From Limnanthes douglasii subsp. nivea (lineage: Eukaryota; Streptophyta; Magnoliopsida; Brassicales; Limnanthaceae), in NCBI GenBank assembly GCA_036936605.1, contig JAUPFV010000004.1, positions 139,482,973 to 139,546,972 on the forward strand: a stretch of DNA of 64,000 nucleotides. The letters are read 5' to 3'. Numbering within the stretch: the stretch's first letter is position 1; every line of letters starts with the position of its first letter. Both the position numbers and the translations under genes were made by a program. The notes under the pieces were generated by a model. That model saw nothing but the letters and a program-made list of their open reading frames with translations, did not search any database and had not been told where the DNA came from. Positions 45,468-57,133 of this stretch are shown here, piece by piece.

Positions 45468-48400
45468 TCGTGTAGTGGGATCACCAATACCCAACTTGGA
45501 TAAAACTGATTCGAATGTTCTTGCAGCAACCGCTTTTGTCAGGATGTCTGCCAGTTGGTCTTCGGATCAAACAAACGGAAGTTCGACTGTCTCATCTTCA
45601 ATCTTTTCTTGTATGAAGTGCCTATCTATTTCAACGTGCTTTGTTCTATCGTGCTGTACCGGGTTCTCTGAAATCTTAATCGTAGCTTTATTATCGCACA
45701 TTAACTTAGTTGGACACTTCAGAGGGGATCCGATTTCTTTCATTATCTTCTTTAACCAAAGTATCTCGGTAATCCCCTTAACGATTCCTCTAAATTCTGA
45801 TTTAGCACTTGATAGTGATACTACTTTCTGTTTTTTACTCCTCCAAGTCACCAAGTTACCTCCAAAAAGAGTAAAGTAGCCAACATTTGATCGATTGCGT
45901 TAGGATTCCCTCCCCAATCAGCATCTGTGAATACTTCAACATCAAGGTGTCTATTTTTCTTAAAAATTATGCCTCTTCCTGGCGTGCCTTTGAGATATCG
46001 AATAATCCTCATTACTGCCTCCATATGGTGTTCCTGAGGATGATGCATGAACTGGCTAACTACTCCCACCGCGTATGCAATGTCGGGTCGAGTGTGAGCC
46101 AGGTAAATCAATTTTCCCACCAACCTTTGGTACCTTTCTTTACTCACTGGTCTGGCCCCTTCAATTATCTTTAGTATGTGATTCACAATCATAAGAGTGT
46201 TATTTGGTTTGCAATCCACCATGCCAACTTCAGCTAATAAATCCAATATATATTTCCGTTGGGAGATATAAATACCTCCTCTTGACCTAAGAACCTCGAA
46301 TCCTATGAAATACTTCAATCCCACAAGGTCTTTCATTTCGAACTCCCTGAAGAGGTTTTTCCTAAGAGAGCTGATTTATTCTTCGTCATTCCCCGTTATA
46401 ATCATATCGTCGACATATATTATAAGACAAGCGACTAATTCTCCTCTCTTTTTGTAAAACAAAGTATGATCCCCATTAATCTGTTTGTAGCTATACTGCT
46501 TCATTGCCATTGTAATCTTCCAAACCAAGCACGAGGAGACTGTTTGAGCCCATATAATGCTTTTTTCAGTTTACATACCTCATTTTCTTGAAAACCATCA
46601 GAGATCCCTGGTGGAGGTTCCATGTATACCTCTTCTTCCAAGTCTCCATGTAAGAAAGCATTCTTTACATCAAATTGATGAAGAGGCCAATCTTTATTCG
46701 CGGCTATTGAAAGTAAAACTCTGATAGTGTCAATCTTTACAACCGGAGAGAACGTTTCAGAGTAGTCTATACCATATGTTTGTGTATATCCTTTGGCAAC
46801 CAATCTTGCCTTGTGATGCTCAATGGTGCCATCAAATTTATATTTTATATTAAACACCCATCTACACCCGACTGTTTACTTCCCTTGTGGTAACACACAA
46901 TTCTCCCACATACCATTCCTTTTTAGAGCTTCTATTTCGGTATTCATTGCCTCATGCCATTCAGTCATCTTCTTAGCTTCTTAAGCTGTTTTAGGGATTT
47001 TTTTAGAGAGAATAGTAGCTGAAAACGCCTTTGCAATCTTCGTCATTCCTTTTATGTCCGTTTTTACCGGATATGTAGAAGCACGAGGAACGTGTTCCGG
47101 TGAATACCGGTCATGAGGAACCCCTCTATTTTTTCTTGGGGGAATAACCGGAGTTTGAGTTTCAACAAATGAACTTCATGAAATGTTATGGTCAGTAGAA
47201 TTTTGTGAATTATGACATTGTAAATTGTTTACCTCTTGATGGACATTTTCTTCGGTTGATTCGCTGGTAGTATCCATAGAATTTATTTCTTACTGGACAT
47301 TGTCTTCGGGAGAATCATTGGTGGTAAGAACTACCTCGTCAGTCTTCTTTATGTTGGAAGAGGCGTGTGCGCTGGCGCCATCTACCGACTATGTCGGCAC
47401 ATCCTCAAAGTAACTTTCATATAGCAACCAGTCGAGTGATTCACTTACTTTCTCCCCCTGAGCACGAGATTGGTGGTAAAAAAAATCGGATTCTAAGAAT
47501 TCACAGTCCATGGTGACATGGATTCGACGAGTAACCGGATTGTAATACCGATATCCCATTTGATGAGCACCGTACCCAACGAATACACACTTTTCAGCAC
47601 ACAGATTAAGTTTGTTTCGACTAGTTTTAGGGATATGAACAAACACCAAACAACCAAAGACACGAGGTGGTGAGTTCATAACAGATGGAATTGTAACTTG
47701 GGTGGAAATCACTTGTAATGGAGTTTTATATCCTAGACATCGGGTTTGATGAGTCCGAACTCTGCATGCTCCCCGAACAAGGACAGATCGGTCCAAGGCC
47801 TCCGAACCGGACAGATCACTTCGAACACTCTGACCATAGTACTGTTCGAACTATGACAAAAGTACTAAAAAACCTAAACACTTCTTGACTAAGCTACTTG
47901 CTCTCCTACTTAGAGCTCATGGGTCTTTGAACATGACCCGGGTCCATTAAACATGACCCGAAAGCCCATAAGGGCCCAAACATCAGGGTATAAATACCCA
48001 ACCACCTGCATTAAGTGTGGGCAATGAAAATTAACTGCTACCAGGCTGCTTAATTATCTCTCTACTCTCTACTCTAAACACATAACACCCACACACTACT
48101 ATAAAACACCAACCAAATTACTAGCCTATCCTCAGGCAATTATTATCCACACCAGGGTTGGTAGACGATTTGCAAGATACGTAGCTGTAGCAAGAGCTTC
48201 TAGCCAAAGAGAATGAGGAACTCTAGATTCAATCATAATAGCACGAGTTTTTTCAAGTAAAGTACGATTTTTTCGTTCTGAAGTACCGTTTTGTTGAGGT
48301 GTGTTTGGACAAGTGGTTTGATGGATAAGACCATTTATTTTGAGAAAATTATGCATTGTTTGGTTGACAAACTCTGTTCCATTATCAGAACGGAGAATTC

Positions 48401-49160
48401 GTATATTTTTTTCAAATTAAGTCAAAATCATTTTATAAAAACAAACAAATATTTATGGTACTTCCGATTTATGTTTCATGAAGTATATCCAAGTCATTCT
48501 TGAGAAATCATCCACAAATAAAACAAAGTATCTGATTTGATTGTTAGTAGAATTTGGTGTTGGACCCCAAACATCATAATGGATTAGTGAAAAAGCATAA
48601 TCAACTCTAGTATTACTTTGATTAAATGAGACCCTACAATTTTTTGCAAGAATGCAGGTTTCACATTTCTCATGAATGGAATTATTCAAAAAAAGACTAG
48701 GAAACAAACTCTTAAGATAGCTAAAAGAAGGATGACCAAGTCGCCGGTGCCATAACCAAAGTTGCCTTTCGGTTGTTCCGTGAGCAAGCATGGCATATCG
48801 CTTATAAACTACCTCATCAACATAATAGAGACCTCTTTGTTCAATACAACGCCCAATGTTCTCCTTCGTACGAATGTCCTGTAAAATGCAAAAATATGGA
48901 TACATAAGAACCACATAGTTGATTTGTTTTGTCACTTGACTAATAGATAATAACTTTAAGGATAGTGAAGGAATGTAGAGGCAGTTTTTAATTTCCATTT
49001 TTTCCAAAAAAATAATTGAACCTCCCCATTTGACTTCACAAATTTCTCCTCTAGTAGTCTCAATATGGGACTTCTTTGGAGATGACATGTCACTAAAGTC
49101 TTTAGGATCATAAGACATGGTGTCCGTAGCCCCGCAATCAAATATCCAATTCATTGATTT
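45458..49160 (-). pseudogene. Copia pol: protease-integrase-RT-RNase H
   Basis: Protease (about 49150): WIFDCGATDTM, with Cys in the usual DSGAT motif. GAG-pre-integrase zinc region: LWHRRLGHPSFSYL and CETCILAKN (about 48640-48770). Integrase core: VDDFSRMTWIYF, then after a frameshift near 48440 LRSDNGTEFVNQ and TPQQNGTSERKNRT. A foreign solo LTR at 47747-48154 interrupts the frame after ANRLPT. KTPLQVIS, FGCLVFVHIPK and CVFVGYG follow. [37 protein letters not shown] and [11 protein letters not shown] are open (46501-46857); YVDDMIITGND follows after a frameshift near 46500. RNase H: DVEVFTDADWGGN, SSAKSEFRG and RTKHVEIDRHFI. A TGA at 45567-45569 precedes the last residues (LADILTKAV) before the LTR. 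Confidence 0.9.
47747..48154 (+). repeat. Solo LTR of a Tat-like Ty3/gypsy element nested in the copia integrase
   Basis: 408 bp running TGATGAGTCC...CCACACCA on the plus strand, flanked by a perfect 5-bp target-site duplication GGGTT (47742-47746 and 48155-48159). It is homologous to the 5' LTR at 35574-35947, including the mid-LTR box gggtataaatacccaac at about 47977. No internal sequence remains, so this is a solo LTR left by LTR-LTR recombination. It is in the orientation opposite to its copia host. Confidence 0.95.
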
Positions 49161-50226
49161 CTCAAACCCTTTACCTCCAAGTTTTTCATAGGAGTTCGCC
49201 GCCATTCCTCCAAAACCAGTGTCACTTCCTTGCTCATTTTTAGTCGGATCTTCACCGCCACTTGTAGACGAAGCCCGTTTGAAATTAGATCTGAAATGCT
49301 GGTTATTTTTCTCCTTATGACCGTCCTCCCACCGTTCTGGATAGCCAACCAGCTGGATACATGTCTCTTTAGTGTGTTTCTTCATCCCACAATGAGTGCA
49401 ATACAACTTGGATTTATCTTCTTTCTCTTTGGATCGGTATTTAAACCTCTGTGCATAATCTTTAGAAGCCAACCCATTCTAATTTCAATCGAGTCACTAT
49501 CAGAAGAACTTGATTTTAGTATATTAAGCATGGCCACTTCCCTTTGTATTGTAGCATATGCTATTTCCACGGAAGAAATAGGATCCTTTTTCAGGATATC
49601 TCTCTTGACTGGTTCCAGCTCGTCATTAAGCGTCATTAGCAATTGATAGTCTTTATTCTTGAGTCTTCTTATTCTAGATCCGAATGTCTTCTGGGTCTTT
49701 CATAGGGTTCGGATCTCGCATATCTGATAGACATCCAGATGTTCTGCATTTTGTTCCACAAGTCTTCTACTGTATCGGACCCTTGCCTTAATGAATTAGC
49801 CCTCTTATGCATGTCAAACACCTATAACAAATCTGTACCAGAACCGTATGTGGTGGCTAACCCATCCCAGAGGGCTTTTACTGTGGGATATTGCGAGACA
49901 TTATTCACCAAGCTGGATTCAAGATTCTGGATAATCCATGTGAAAACACATTGATTATCTTGTTCCCACCTTGTATATGTTTTGTCAGTTTTGGATGGAG
50001 GTGTCGGCTCCACCGTGATGTGAGAACCTCTCCCCCTTCCCCCAATTTCTTTCTTCATCAGGTTTGCCCATAGGGCATAGTTGTCACCACTGAGTTTAAT
50101 CCATAGGGATAAATTCTTGGGGCTAGTTGTTTGTTGTTGTGTTCCGAGACTATTTCTCAGAATGGCAGCAATCTACATTGTTAATTCATCAGGGATTTGA
50201 CTGACCACGACTTTATTGCCAGCCAT
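48980..50226 (-). pseudogene. Copia gag
   Basis: The ATG at 50226 (MAGNKVVVSQIPDELTM) lies about 40 bases inside the PBS. A TAG follows 17 codons later. The gag core then shows LSGDNYALWANLMKK, VFTWIIQNLESSLVNN and QYPTVKALWDGLATTYG. The frame changes near 49820 and again near 49650. The CCHC knuckle YCTHCGMKKHTKETC lies near 49350-49400, and a Gly/Ser-rich linker joins it to protease. It would have formed the particle and bound the element RNA. Confidence 0.85.
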
Positions 50227-50264
50227 TTTTGTTGAGGATGATCAAAATTCCCAGAATCACACGT

Positions 50265-50276
50265 GCTCTGATACCA
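50265..50276 (-). promoter_or_regulatory. Copia primer binding site (initiator Met tRNA type)
   Basis: The minus strand reads TGGTATCAGAGC immediately after the 5' LTR end. This is the standard initiator-methionine tRNA complement of plant copia elements. Confidence 0.95.
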
Positions 50277-50498
50277 TGTTAACATGCACATGTTCTACGT
50301 AGCATCTCAGTTGTTGTCTTTGTTAAAAAACAAAGAGAGAAGTAGCCACAGGAAGCGGCTAGAGTTTTGTGTTTATTAGAAAATGTTCCTTTTTGTTTTA
50401 TTGATGCATTAGTAATTTTAACTCAATAGTAAGGCTCTCAATATATAGAGAACTTAGAGGCCTATACAAGGAAACTTAATACACTTAATATTTTAACA
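50277..50498 (-). repeat. Copia 5' LTR (222 bp)
   Basis: TGTTAACATGC...TTAACA on the plus strand. It differs from the other LTR at eight positions by eye. Confidence 0.95.
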
Positions 50499-53400
50499 TA
50501 AAGTACACAACCAAAAAATGTAATTGTCCGTTCAAATTAAGAGCGCATTCGGTTGACGTATTAGCTCTACAATGGTGATTGTCCGTTAAAAACAGAAAAC
50601 CCAATCACAGAACTTTTGTTCGCTTAGAGGTTCATTCGTGCGCTTGTAGATCATAGGCAAATGAAGAGCAACTAGTGTGTAATTTGTCTTACCTTGAGTC
50701 GCGTCTTAGGGAGATATATAGTGGTTTGAAGATGAAAACCCGGAGAATGTTTCCAACATGCATACAATCTACAATTTTTTTCAAAGACATCGTGATGTTG
50801 ATTATTGTTGTCAAACTCAAATGCAATATTTGTTGGCTTAATTGAGGGAACATGATTACTACACGTGGAAGAGGAGAAGCGATACATCAGACGTGATCAC
50901 TGATTTCGTTTTTTCCAATTCCACAAGTATTAACTTGTTGCTACATTCTTATATGTACTTATCATGGATTTTACATACAAAATGACTAGGTATAAAATGC
51001 CATTGCTCGAGCCTGTTGGAGCAACTTCTACATCACTTACATTTATTGTCGCTTATGTGTTTATGAGTGGGGAGAATATACAAAACTATACATAGGCTTT
51101 AAGTGTTCTACGAAGCGTGATGATGGATAATATGTATGCGTTTCCTACCGTTATTTTGATGGATCGATAGCTAGCATTCATGCGAGCTATCGAAAATATA
51201 TTTTTGGGCATAACTAACTTGCTATGCAATTTTTGTATAAATAAAAAACATTCTTGGGAAAGTTCGAAAGTTGATGCTCGACAAGGCTTCGAATAAATTA
51301 TGAATTTTTTATAACTTCGTTGTCGAAACATACAGGGTAGAAGCTTATGACAAAAATCTAGCATCATTGTGTGAATTATTTTCCAGTTACCCAAAATGTA
51401 AATAATTTAATATTTCGGCATGGATAAAAAAATAGGGCGATAGATTTTTTAATCATCGAACAACAAGATCAAACACTATGACAATAGAACAAAAAAATAT
51501 AAGCCCGCATTTTGTTATCAATATTTATTTTTTATTACAAATAATCAATTTTATATTTTTTATTTATTGAGTATCATTTTGATTGCATTGATAGTCATCT
51601 CTTATGACTATGTTATTGTATCTAGACATGACTATGTTATATTATCTAGACATTTTGCTATGATATTTGGATTTATACTGTTTATATCGATATCTTTTGC
51701 AACCTTAGTTGTAATTCTATTTTCAATCTATTTGTATCAGTCTTGTATAATTTTTATGTTTTTTAAAATAATAAATTATTATAATTGTTGGATAAATTAT
51801 TTCATATTGCGAGTCTTGAATCAAGGCATTATGTTGAAACCTTTGCATGGTAAGTCATATTCTAATATTGCATATGGTATGTCAGAGGTATTGATTTTAT
51901 CAAAGTGTTCAAATTCATTTATAAAAGGTTTTGAGTTATTTGATTAATGGTTTACCTATTTTTTATTTGATATTGTAGTACAAACTCCATATGTATGTAA
52001 TTATTTGTTTACTGTAAAATTATCCAAAAACCACACACAAAGACTTGAGCTAAAAAAACAAACGAATTTGATTATACATTTAGTAATTAAAAAAAGGTTC
52101 GACAACAAGTTGCATCACTTTAATCGTAGATCTTAAACAACTTTTTGAAATACAAAATGTACTCTTGCAGTTTTATTGTCCCTCCATATTATTTAAATAT
52201 GATAAAATATACTTTGCAATGTATTAGTGTGTATCATATTATTGTTAACATAGTTATTTTGACCATTTTCACATATTTTTGTTATATGGGGTTACTCGAG
52301 TGGAATCTCTTCTAATTTGGTGGTGAATAATTTATTTTTTGGTGAATATTACTCATATATGATCTATTATGCATCCTTTGCTTTAGTGGATACTAATATT
52401 TGTCTTTGTCATATTGGTGACCATGAGCTTTGTTATATCATACGAGTTTTGTGTCATAACAACTTGTATAATGCTATACATGTATGTTTATATACTTTTT
52501 TCATTGCGCTTATGTGATATTATGGTGCTTATAAAGTATCATATCTTTCACATAGATTATTGCATCAAATTTTTATGGCATCTCATTTCGCGTCTTCTTA
52601 TTTATAATTATGCATCTAAAGTACTATGGCCTATTAATGGTATTTTTTTTTGTTTAGAAGGTGAGGAATGTGGATATCTGTTTTTCACGTGATGTTAATA
52701 TTTTTCTCAGGTTTACTATACTCGTTATTGTTGAACTAATTTTCTTAATGGTGGACCCTCATTGGTGGTTGTTAAGCTTTTACGGTATCAATTTTTGAGC
52801 TTGGAAACCCGAATATTGGATAATTTCAAAATCATCGACTTGAATATGATGTTGGAACTAGAGAAACATATGTCGGTTCACTTTTCTTTGATGAAATTAT
52901 ATTGTGAAAAGAAAATTGATATAATCAGTAATTTCATGTTAAGTAAAAGGATTTGTTAAAATTATTTGTCACGCGTCTTCACCAATAATGGTCACGTTGA
53001 CTTAAGTTTATTAGACTTTAATTCTTACATTTGCGGTAGACTATAGAATGTTTAGCATATGGTGTTGAATACTTGGATCAACGTATGTTGGTAGTCTAAT
53101 GTGTGAGAATATAGTCCATCATCTATGAGGATATAGTCCATCATGTAGGTAAGTTTTGAGTTAAGATATTTTGATTTAAATGTTTATGGTTGGTGTCGAA
53201 CCTCTTTTTGTGTGTCTACTTCAATCATTGTGTGATGAGCTAATTTTTATAGGTAGTCTAATGAAACAACATATCTTCCATAAATACAACGACATATTAT
53301 TTTGTAGATTAACCAACATTATAAAGAAAAAAAGTATTAAGCATTGTCTAATATGGAGATACAGAAATATGATAATAATTTAAAGATCGAAATTAAATAT

Positions 53401-54760
53401 ATTAGAATAACTACGTTAAAATAAGTATAAATTTTAAAATTTATTTAATTATATTTAAAATTTAAAATTGGATAAAATAAATATATTTTAAATTTCAAAT
53501 TAAAGATAAAGATAACATCAATGAATAATTATATATATATTCTCAAACCGATATCATAAATCTATGGGTATAAATCACACATTTTGGACATGTTTATTTC
53601 GTCATATTTTTATAATAAAATTTTAAAATTTGTAAGAAATAACTAACGTGTAGTCTAAAATCTCATATTTTACTTATGGTAACATATCAATAACTATCTA
53701 GTATTAAATTTACCTACATATAAGTATCTAAGGTTTAATAAAGTATGGATAACCACCTATTTTTTGAATTAAAAGTACCCATAACCACCTGGTTTTGAAT
53801 TAAAAGTCATGATAACCACACGTTGGTCTGAATAACTACTTAACCGTTTTTCTCACTCTTATTTTTGTTTTAATTTATTTTAAATTTTCATACCTTTCAA
53901 ACCATAGCTCCATAAAATTATCCAAAAACATAATTGGTTTTGATTTTTCAATACGAATAAAAATAGATCTATGAAATATATTTTTTTGCAAAAAAAAAAT
54001 GAACTGTGTTTGATTGCAAAAGAACGTGTAATTGGGTTGTAAAATAAGTGTAGAAAAAACAATTGTGTTCTATCTGAAAAATTATGAATAATTTGATTAG
54101 GAAAAAATAATTATGTTCGGATACAGAATTACACGTGATTTGGTTGTAAAAAAAACAATTGTGTTCAATTGTAGAGTACGTGCAAATAAATCGTAAAAAT
54201 ATGCAGAAAATAGTTGCAAAAATAGGACTCTGTGGTGAATCATAATTTTGTTCAGTTGAGGAATCATGTGCAAATGATTTGTGAAAATGATAAAACAAAT
54301 TTGTAGATTTATGACTTTGGTTGCAAAATAGGTCTGATTGTGTCAAGAACAAAATGCAAACTCATTTTGTGAAAAAAATGTTAATTGTGAACTAATTATT
54401 TTAGTAATTGCGAAAATATGTCTATTTTTATGTAATTTTTTATAAAAAAAATGGATTGCGTCCCTATGCAATAATACATGTATATTGAGTGCGAAATTAG
54501 TATGGAAAAAATAATTCTCCAAAAATATCACTCATAAATTTTGTTTTCTTCGTCCTTCAAAAGTAAAAATATGTTCTTTTAAAAAAATTGAGTCAGGATT
54601 TGAAAAATATAATTTTTTGACATTTGAAAATAATAATTTTTTAAACCGTAATATTGTGTGTGGTCCATTGTTTCTTGATAAACTTCAAGATCCAAATAAT
54701 TGTCTATAATTTTAATATTTTTTATATCTCTCCTTCTATTTATTTATATATATATATATA
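50499..54760. other. AT-rich stretch without a recognisable gene
   Basis: I see no supported gene. Open frames at 50672-50887, 51086-51394 and 51567-51947 are plausible by length but not recognisable. 53900-54540 contains loosely repeated 'gattgtgttc...gcaaaa' blocks, spaced irregularly. Confidence 0.5.
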
Positions 54761-55122
54761 TACATTAATCAAATAATATCTTTATTACTAAAATTAAAAG
54801 ATAATACAAAGTTTGAGGACTAGCAGAACAATTAGACAAATTTCAATTACTTTGAAATTTTTGCGCCATTACTTCCCTCCATTACAACATCTGAAATTTC
54901 AGTCCAATCTTCACAAATATTTCTCCGAAATTCATAAGGCAATCGAATCCATCTACGAACAACTTCCATGCCCTCGACATGCCCTCGATGCCACCAATCA
55001 TCTTTGAAACAAACATCTCCTCCTCTCCTAAAGTTTCAGCATACATCTTCCACTTTGTAGCTTCTTCACGTCCATCTTCTTCCTGCCAAAACAAACAAAA
55101 CCAGTAGTATCTCTAATGGCAT

Positions 55123-56890
55123 TTAATCAGCATTAATGTAGCCAAGACCAAGGCTTTCGAGGAAGACGATGGCCAGCAAGCTTGAAGGAGCATCAGTCTA
55201 CTTAAAGACTAGCTTTTGCTTGCATTTCAGAGTCCATTTTGCAAGCCAATCCACTGCTTGATTCTGGACTCTGGAAATGTGTTTTAAGGCCATTTTAGAC
55301 GTAACAAGCTTTCTACAAGTTGTTTTTATGTCATGATCAAAACCAATATTATGAGCTAACTGATTAATAAGGATAAAAGAGTCTGATTCGACATCAAACT
55401 CTGTCTAATTATGATTGTAGCAGATAACTAAACCTTCAAGCAGAGCTTTGTACTCAACGAGGATATGAGTGAGCTTCCTGAATAGAGCACCAACAGCATG
55501 AATGATATATCCATAGCTATCTTTGATCAGTGCACCACCACTTACATCTCCATGTATAGCACAAGCTCCGTCCACATTCATTTTAAGTCTGCCTCCTATC
55601 GGTGCATTCCACTTGAGGTAAACAGGTTTCTTACATCTTTCAATTGAAGAACAGCCCAAAGCAATACCTGCATATATGGACTTAGACAAGTGCTTATATT
55701 TTATCTTCTTAGAAATATATAATCCTTTATTATATTAATGATCAAATCAATAGCTTTATTGACATTAATTTGCTGAGCTTTGTACTTAATTCCATTTCTC
55801 ACTTTCCAAATTACCAAGCATATAATCTAAAAAACAATGTGAGTTACATGAAATTTTTCGTTAGAAAATTAGAATCAACATCTTAATATATGAGTTAGTG
55901 TCATGTATCTACTGATTTTAACTTTGAATATGCATCCAAAGAAGTTCCAAAGATGTCAGGCAAAGTTGCAGTTTACAAAAATGTGGTTTTTGTCTTCGCA
56001 ATTGTTGCAAAACAGGCATTTCGAAACTAAACTTAGATGTCTCTTTCTCATAATTTTAACTTTGAATATACATCCAAAGAAGTTCCAAAGATGCCAGGAA
56101 AAGTTGCAGTTTACAAAAATGTGGTTTTTGTCTTCGCAATTGTTGCAAAACAGGCTTTTCGAAACTAACCTTAGATGTCTCTTTCTCATGATTTTAACTT
56201 TGAATATACATCCAAAGAAGTTCCAAAGATGCCAAGAAAAGTTGCATTTTACAAAAAGGTGGTTTTTGTCTTCGCAATTGTTTCAAAACAGGCTTTTCGA
56301 AACTAAACTTAGATGTCTCTTTCTCATGATTGAATCAATAGATATATAGTTGTTAATAAGCTTCCAAGAAATGAAAGAAAACTTCCTGGGAATATTAGGA
56401 TTCCATATTTTTTTAAACAAACTTGATTGGTTGTGCTTTGATCTCAAGTTATTCCAAGTAAGCTTCATGTTGAAATTTGTATCCTTAGAATGCTTCTAGC
56501 AAAGAATATCATTTGTATTAGGATTTACTCTAAGATTCTTGATAATATCAAGCCTAGTATTCGAGATACCCTGCATAGCATTGAGATTCCACTGATTATC
56601 TTTCCAAAAAGACTGGACCTTAGCGTCTAAGTACCAGTTTATATTGTTGGTGCTTGCAATGGATGTCATGTTGTGCCATGAATCCCTCCAAAAGTCTATC
56701 TCTCTATTGCCCATAATCCAGGATAGATTATTGTCAGCTTGCTCTCTGATGCTAATTAACCTTTTCCAAACTAAGGAACCACTTTTGTTAGTAGCAATAG
56801 AAGGATGACTAGTTTTACAATAAATATTCTGCATAATGTTGGACCAAAGACATCTCTTTTTTGAAAATTAAACCATAAGTTTTGAAATAT
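55123..56890 (-). pseudogene. LINE copy 3 ORF2 3' part: post-RT region, zf-RVT (triplicated), RNase H
   Basis: Post-RT segment (56496-56880): SLVWKRLISIREQADNNLSW and EIDFWRDSWHNM are shared with LINE copy 1. zf-RVT: FSFISWKLINNYISIDSI then a zinc-binding CNNC...NC block present three times (55914-56327). RNase H (55190-55689): KMNVDGACAIHGDVSGGALI with the catalytic Asp kept, EYKALLEGLVI, an in-frame TAG at 55405-55407, then TEFDVESDSFILINQ and AVDWLAKW. A further TAG follows near 55199, and the natural end GLGYINAD is followed by TAA at 55123. A frameshift lies near 56840. Confidence 0.85.
55914..56327 (-). repeat. In-frame 138-bp triplication of the LINE zinc-binding segment
   Basis: Three tandem units start at 55914, 56052 and 56190, each exactly 138 bp (46 codons). 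Landmarks are 'attttaactttgaata' and 'gatgtctctttctcat'. Each unit encodes CNNCEDKNHIFVNC or a close variant. The units differ from each other at only a few positions. Confidence 0.95.
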
Positions 56891-56962
56891 CTGTTTTATA
56901 AGAATATTATAACCAATGAAATATCTTAAACTAAGATTTTTGAAATTGAAGAGGATGTTGTT

Positions 56963-57133
56963 CAGGGACTGAGCCAGGATAAACTTGTATTGGTTAATAC
57001 ATAAAAAGTTTTCTAATACAAAAATACCAATCATATATTTAAAAATATTTTAAAAAAATACTTAAATCTTTTGGTATTTCGGTGTAGCTGGAGGGGACTC
57101 AAGCTTATCCTAGTCCCCCTAGTTCCGCCCCTG
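56963..57133. mobile_element. Short hAT-like non-autonomous element (about 171 bp)
   Basis: The left end CAGGGACTGAGCCAGGATAA faces the right end whose reverse complement is CAGGGGCGGAACTAGGGGGA. Both fit the terminal consensus of plant hAT elements (CAGGGGCGGA-CCAGGA), related to the end at 7198. No coding sequence is present. I do not see a clear 8-bp target-site duplication, so the left boundary is uncertain. Confidence 0.5.

Larger units (their letters stand above)
45234..50498 (-). mobile_element. Ty1/copia LTR retrotransposon with nested solo LTR
   Basis: A minus-strand element with two 222-bp LTRs, an initiator-Met-type PBS, a polypurine tract, and a single gag-pol frame in copia order (gag, protease, integrase, RT, RNase H). 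Flanks are 'gaaag' on the left and 'taaag' on the right, a four-of-five match to a 5-bp target-site duplication. Excluding the 408-bp foreign LTR plus its 5-bp duplication, the element is about 4.85 kb, normal for plant copia. I count eight differences between the LTRs by eye (about 96% identity), so it is fairly young, yet its gene already has several breaks. Confidence 0.95.
54770..56900 (-). mobile_element. LINE copy 3, strongly 5'-truncated
   Basis: The minus strand starts at about 56900 in the post-RT region and runs through zf-RVT and RNase H. The 3' untranslated region ends near 54770 with 'tagtaataaagatatt', a typical LINE tail. The open frame at 54882-55094 lies in that 3' untranslated region. 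Confidence 0.85.

Noticed and set aside
45475..45879. Plus-strand 134-codon frame and others opposite copia pol
   Set aside because: Shadows of the copia RNase H and RT, where the minus-strand motifs are clear.
51086..51947. Open frames after the copia element, considered as MULE or membrane-protein relics
   Set aside because: I could not match ordered motifs of any family; the hydrophobicity follows from AT-rich codons.
54882..55094. Minus-strand 70-codon frame with a splice acceptor-like 'ttttggcag' upstream, at first taken as a real last exon
   Set aside because: It lies between the LINE copy 3 stop codon and its probable 3' tail, so it is most simply 3' untranslated sequence of the LINE.
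55903..56349. Plus-strand 148-codon frame with a repeated Lys/Phe-rich motif
   Set aside because: It is the opposite strand of the triplicated LINE zf-RVT segment; its repetition comes from that triplication.
56963..57133. A full target-site duplication for the short hAT-like element
   Set aside because: The eight bases on each side do not match, so I claim only the terminal similarity.
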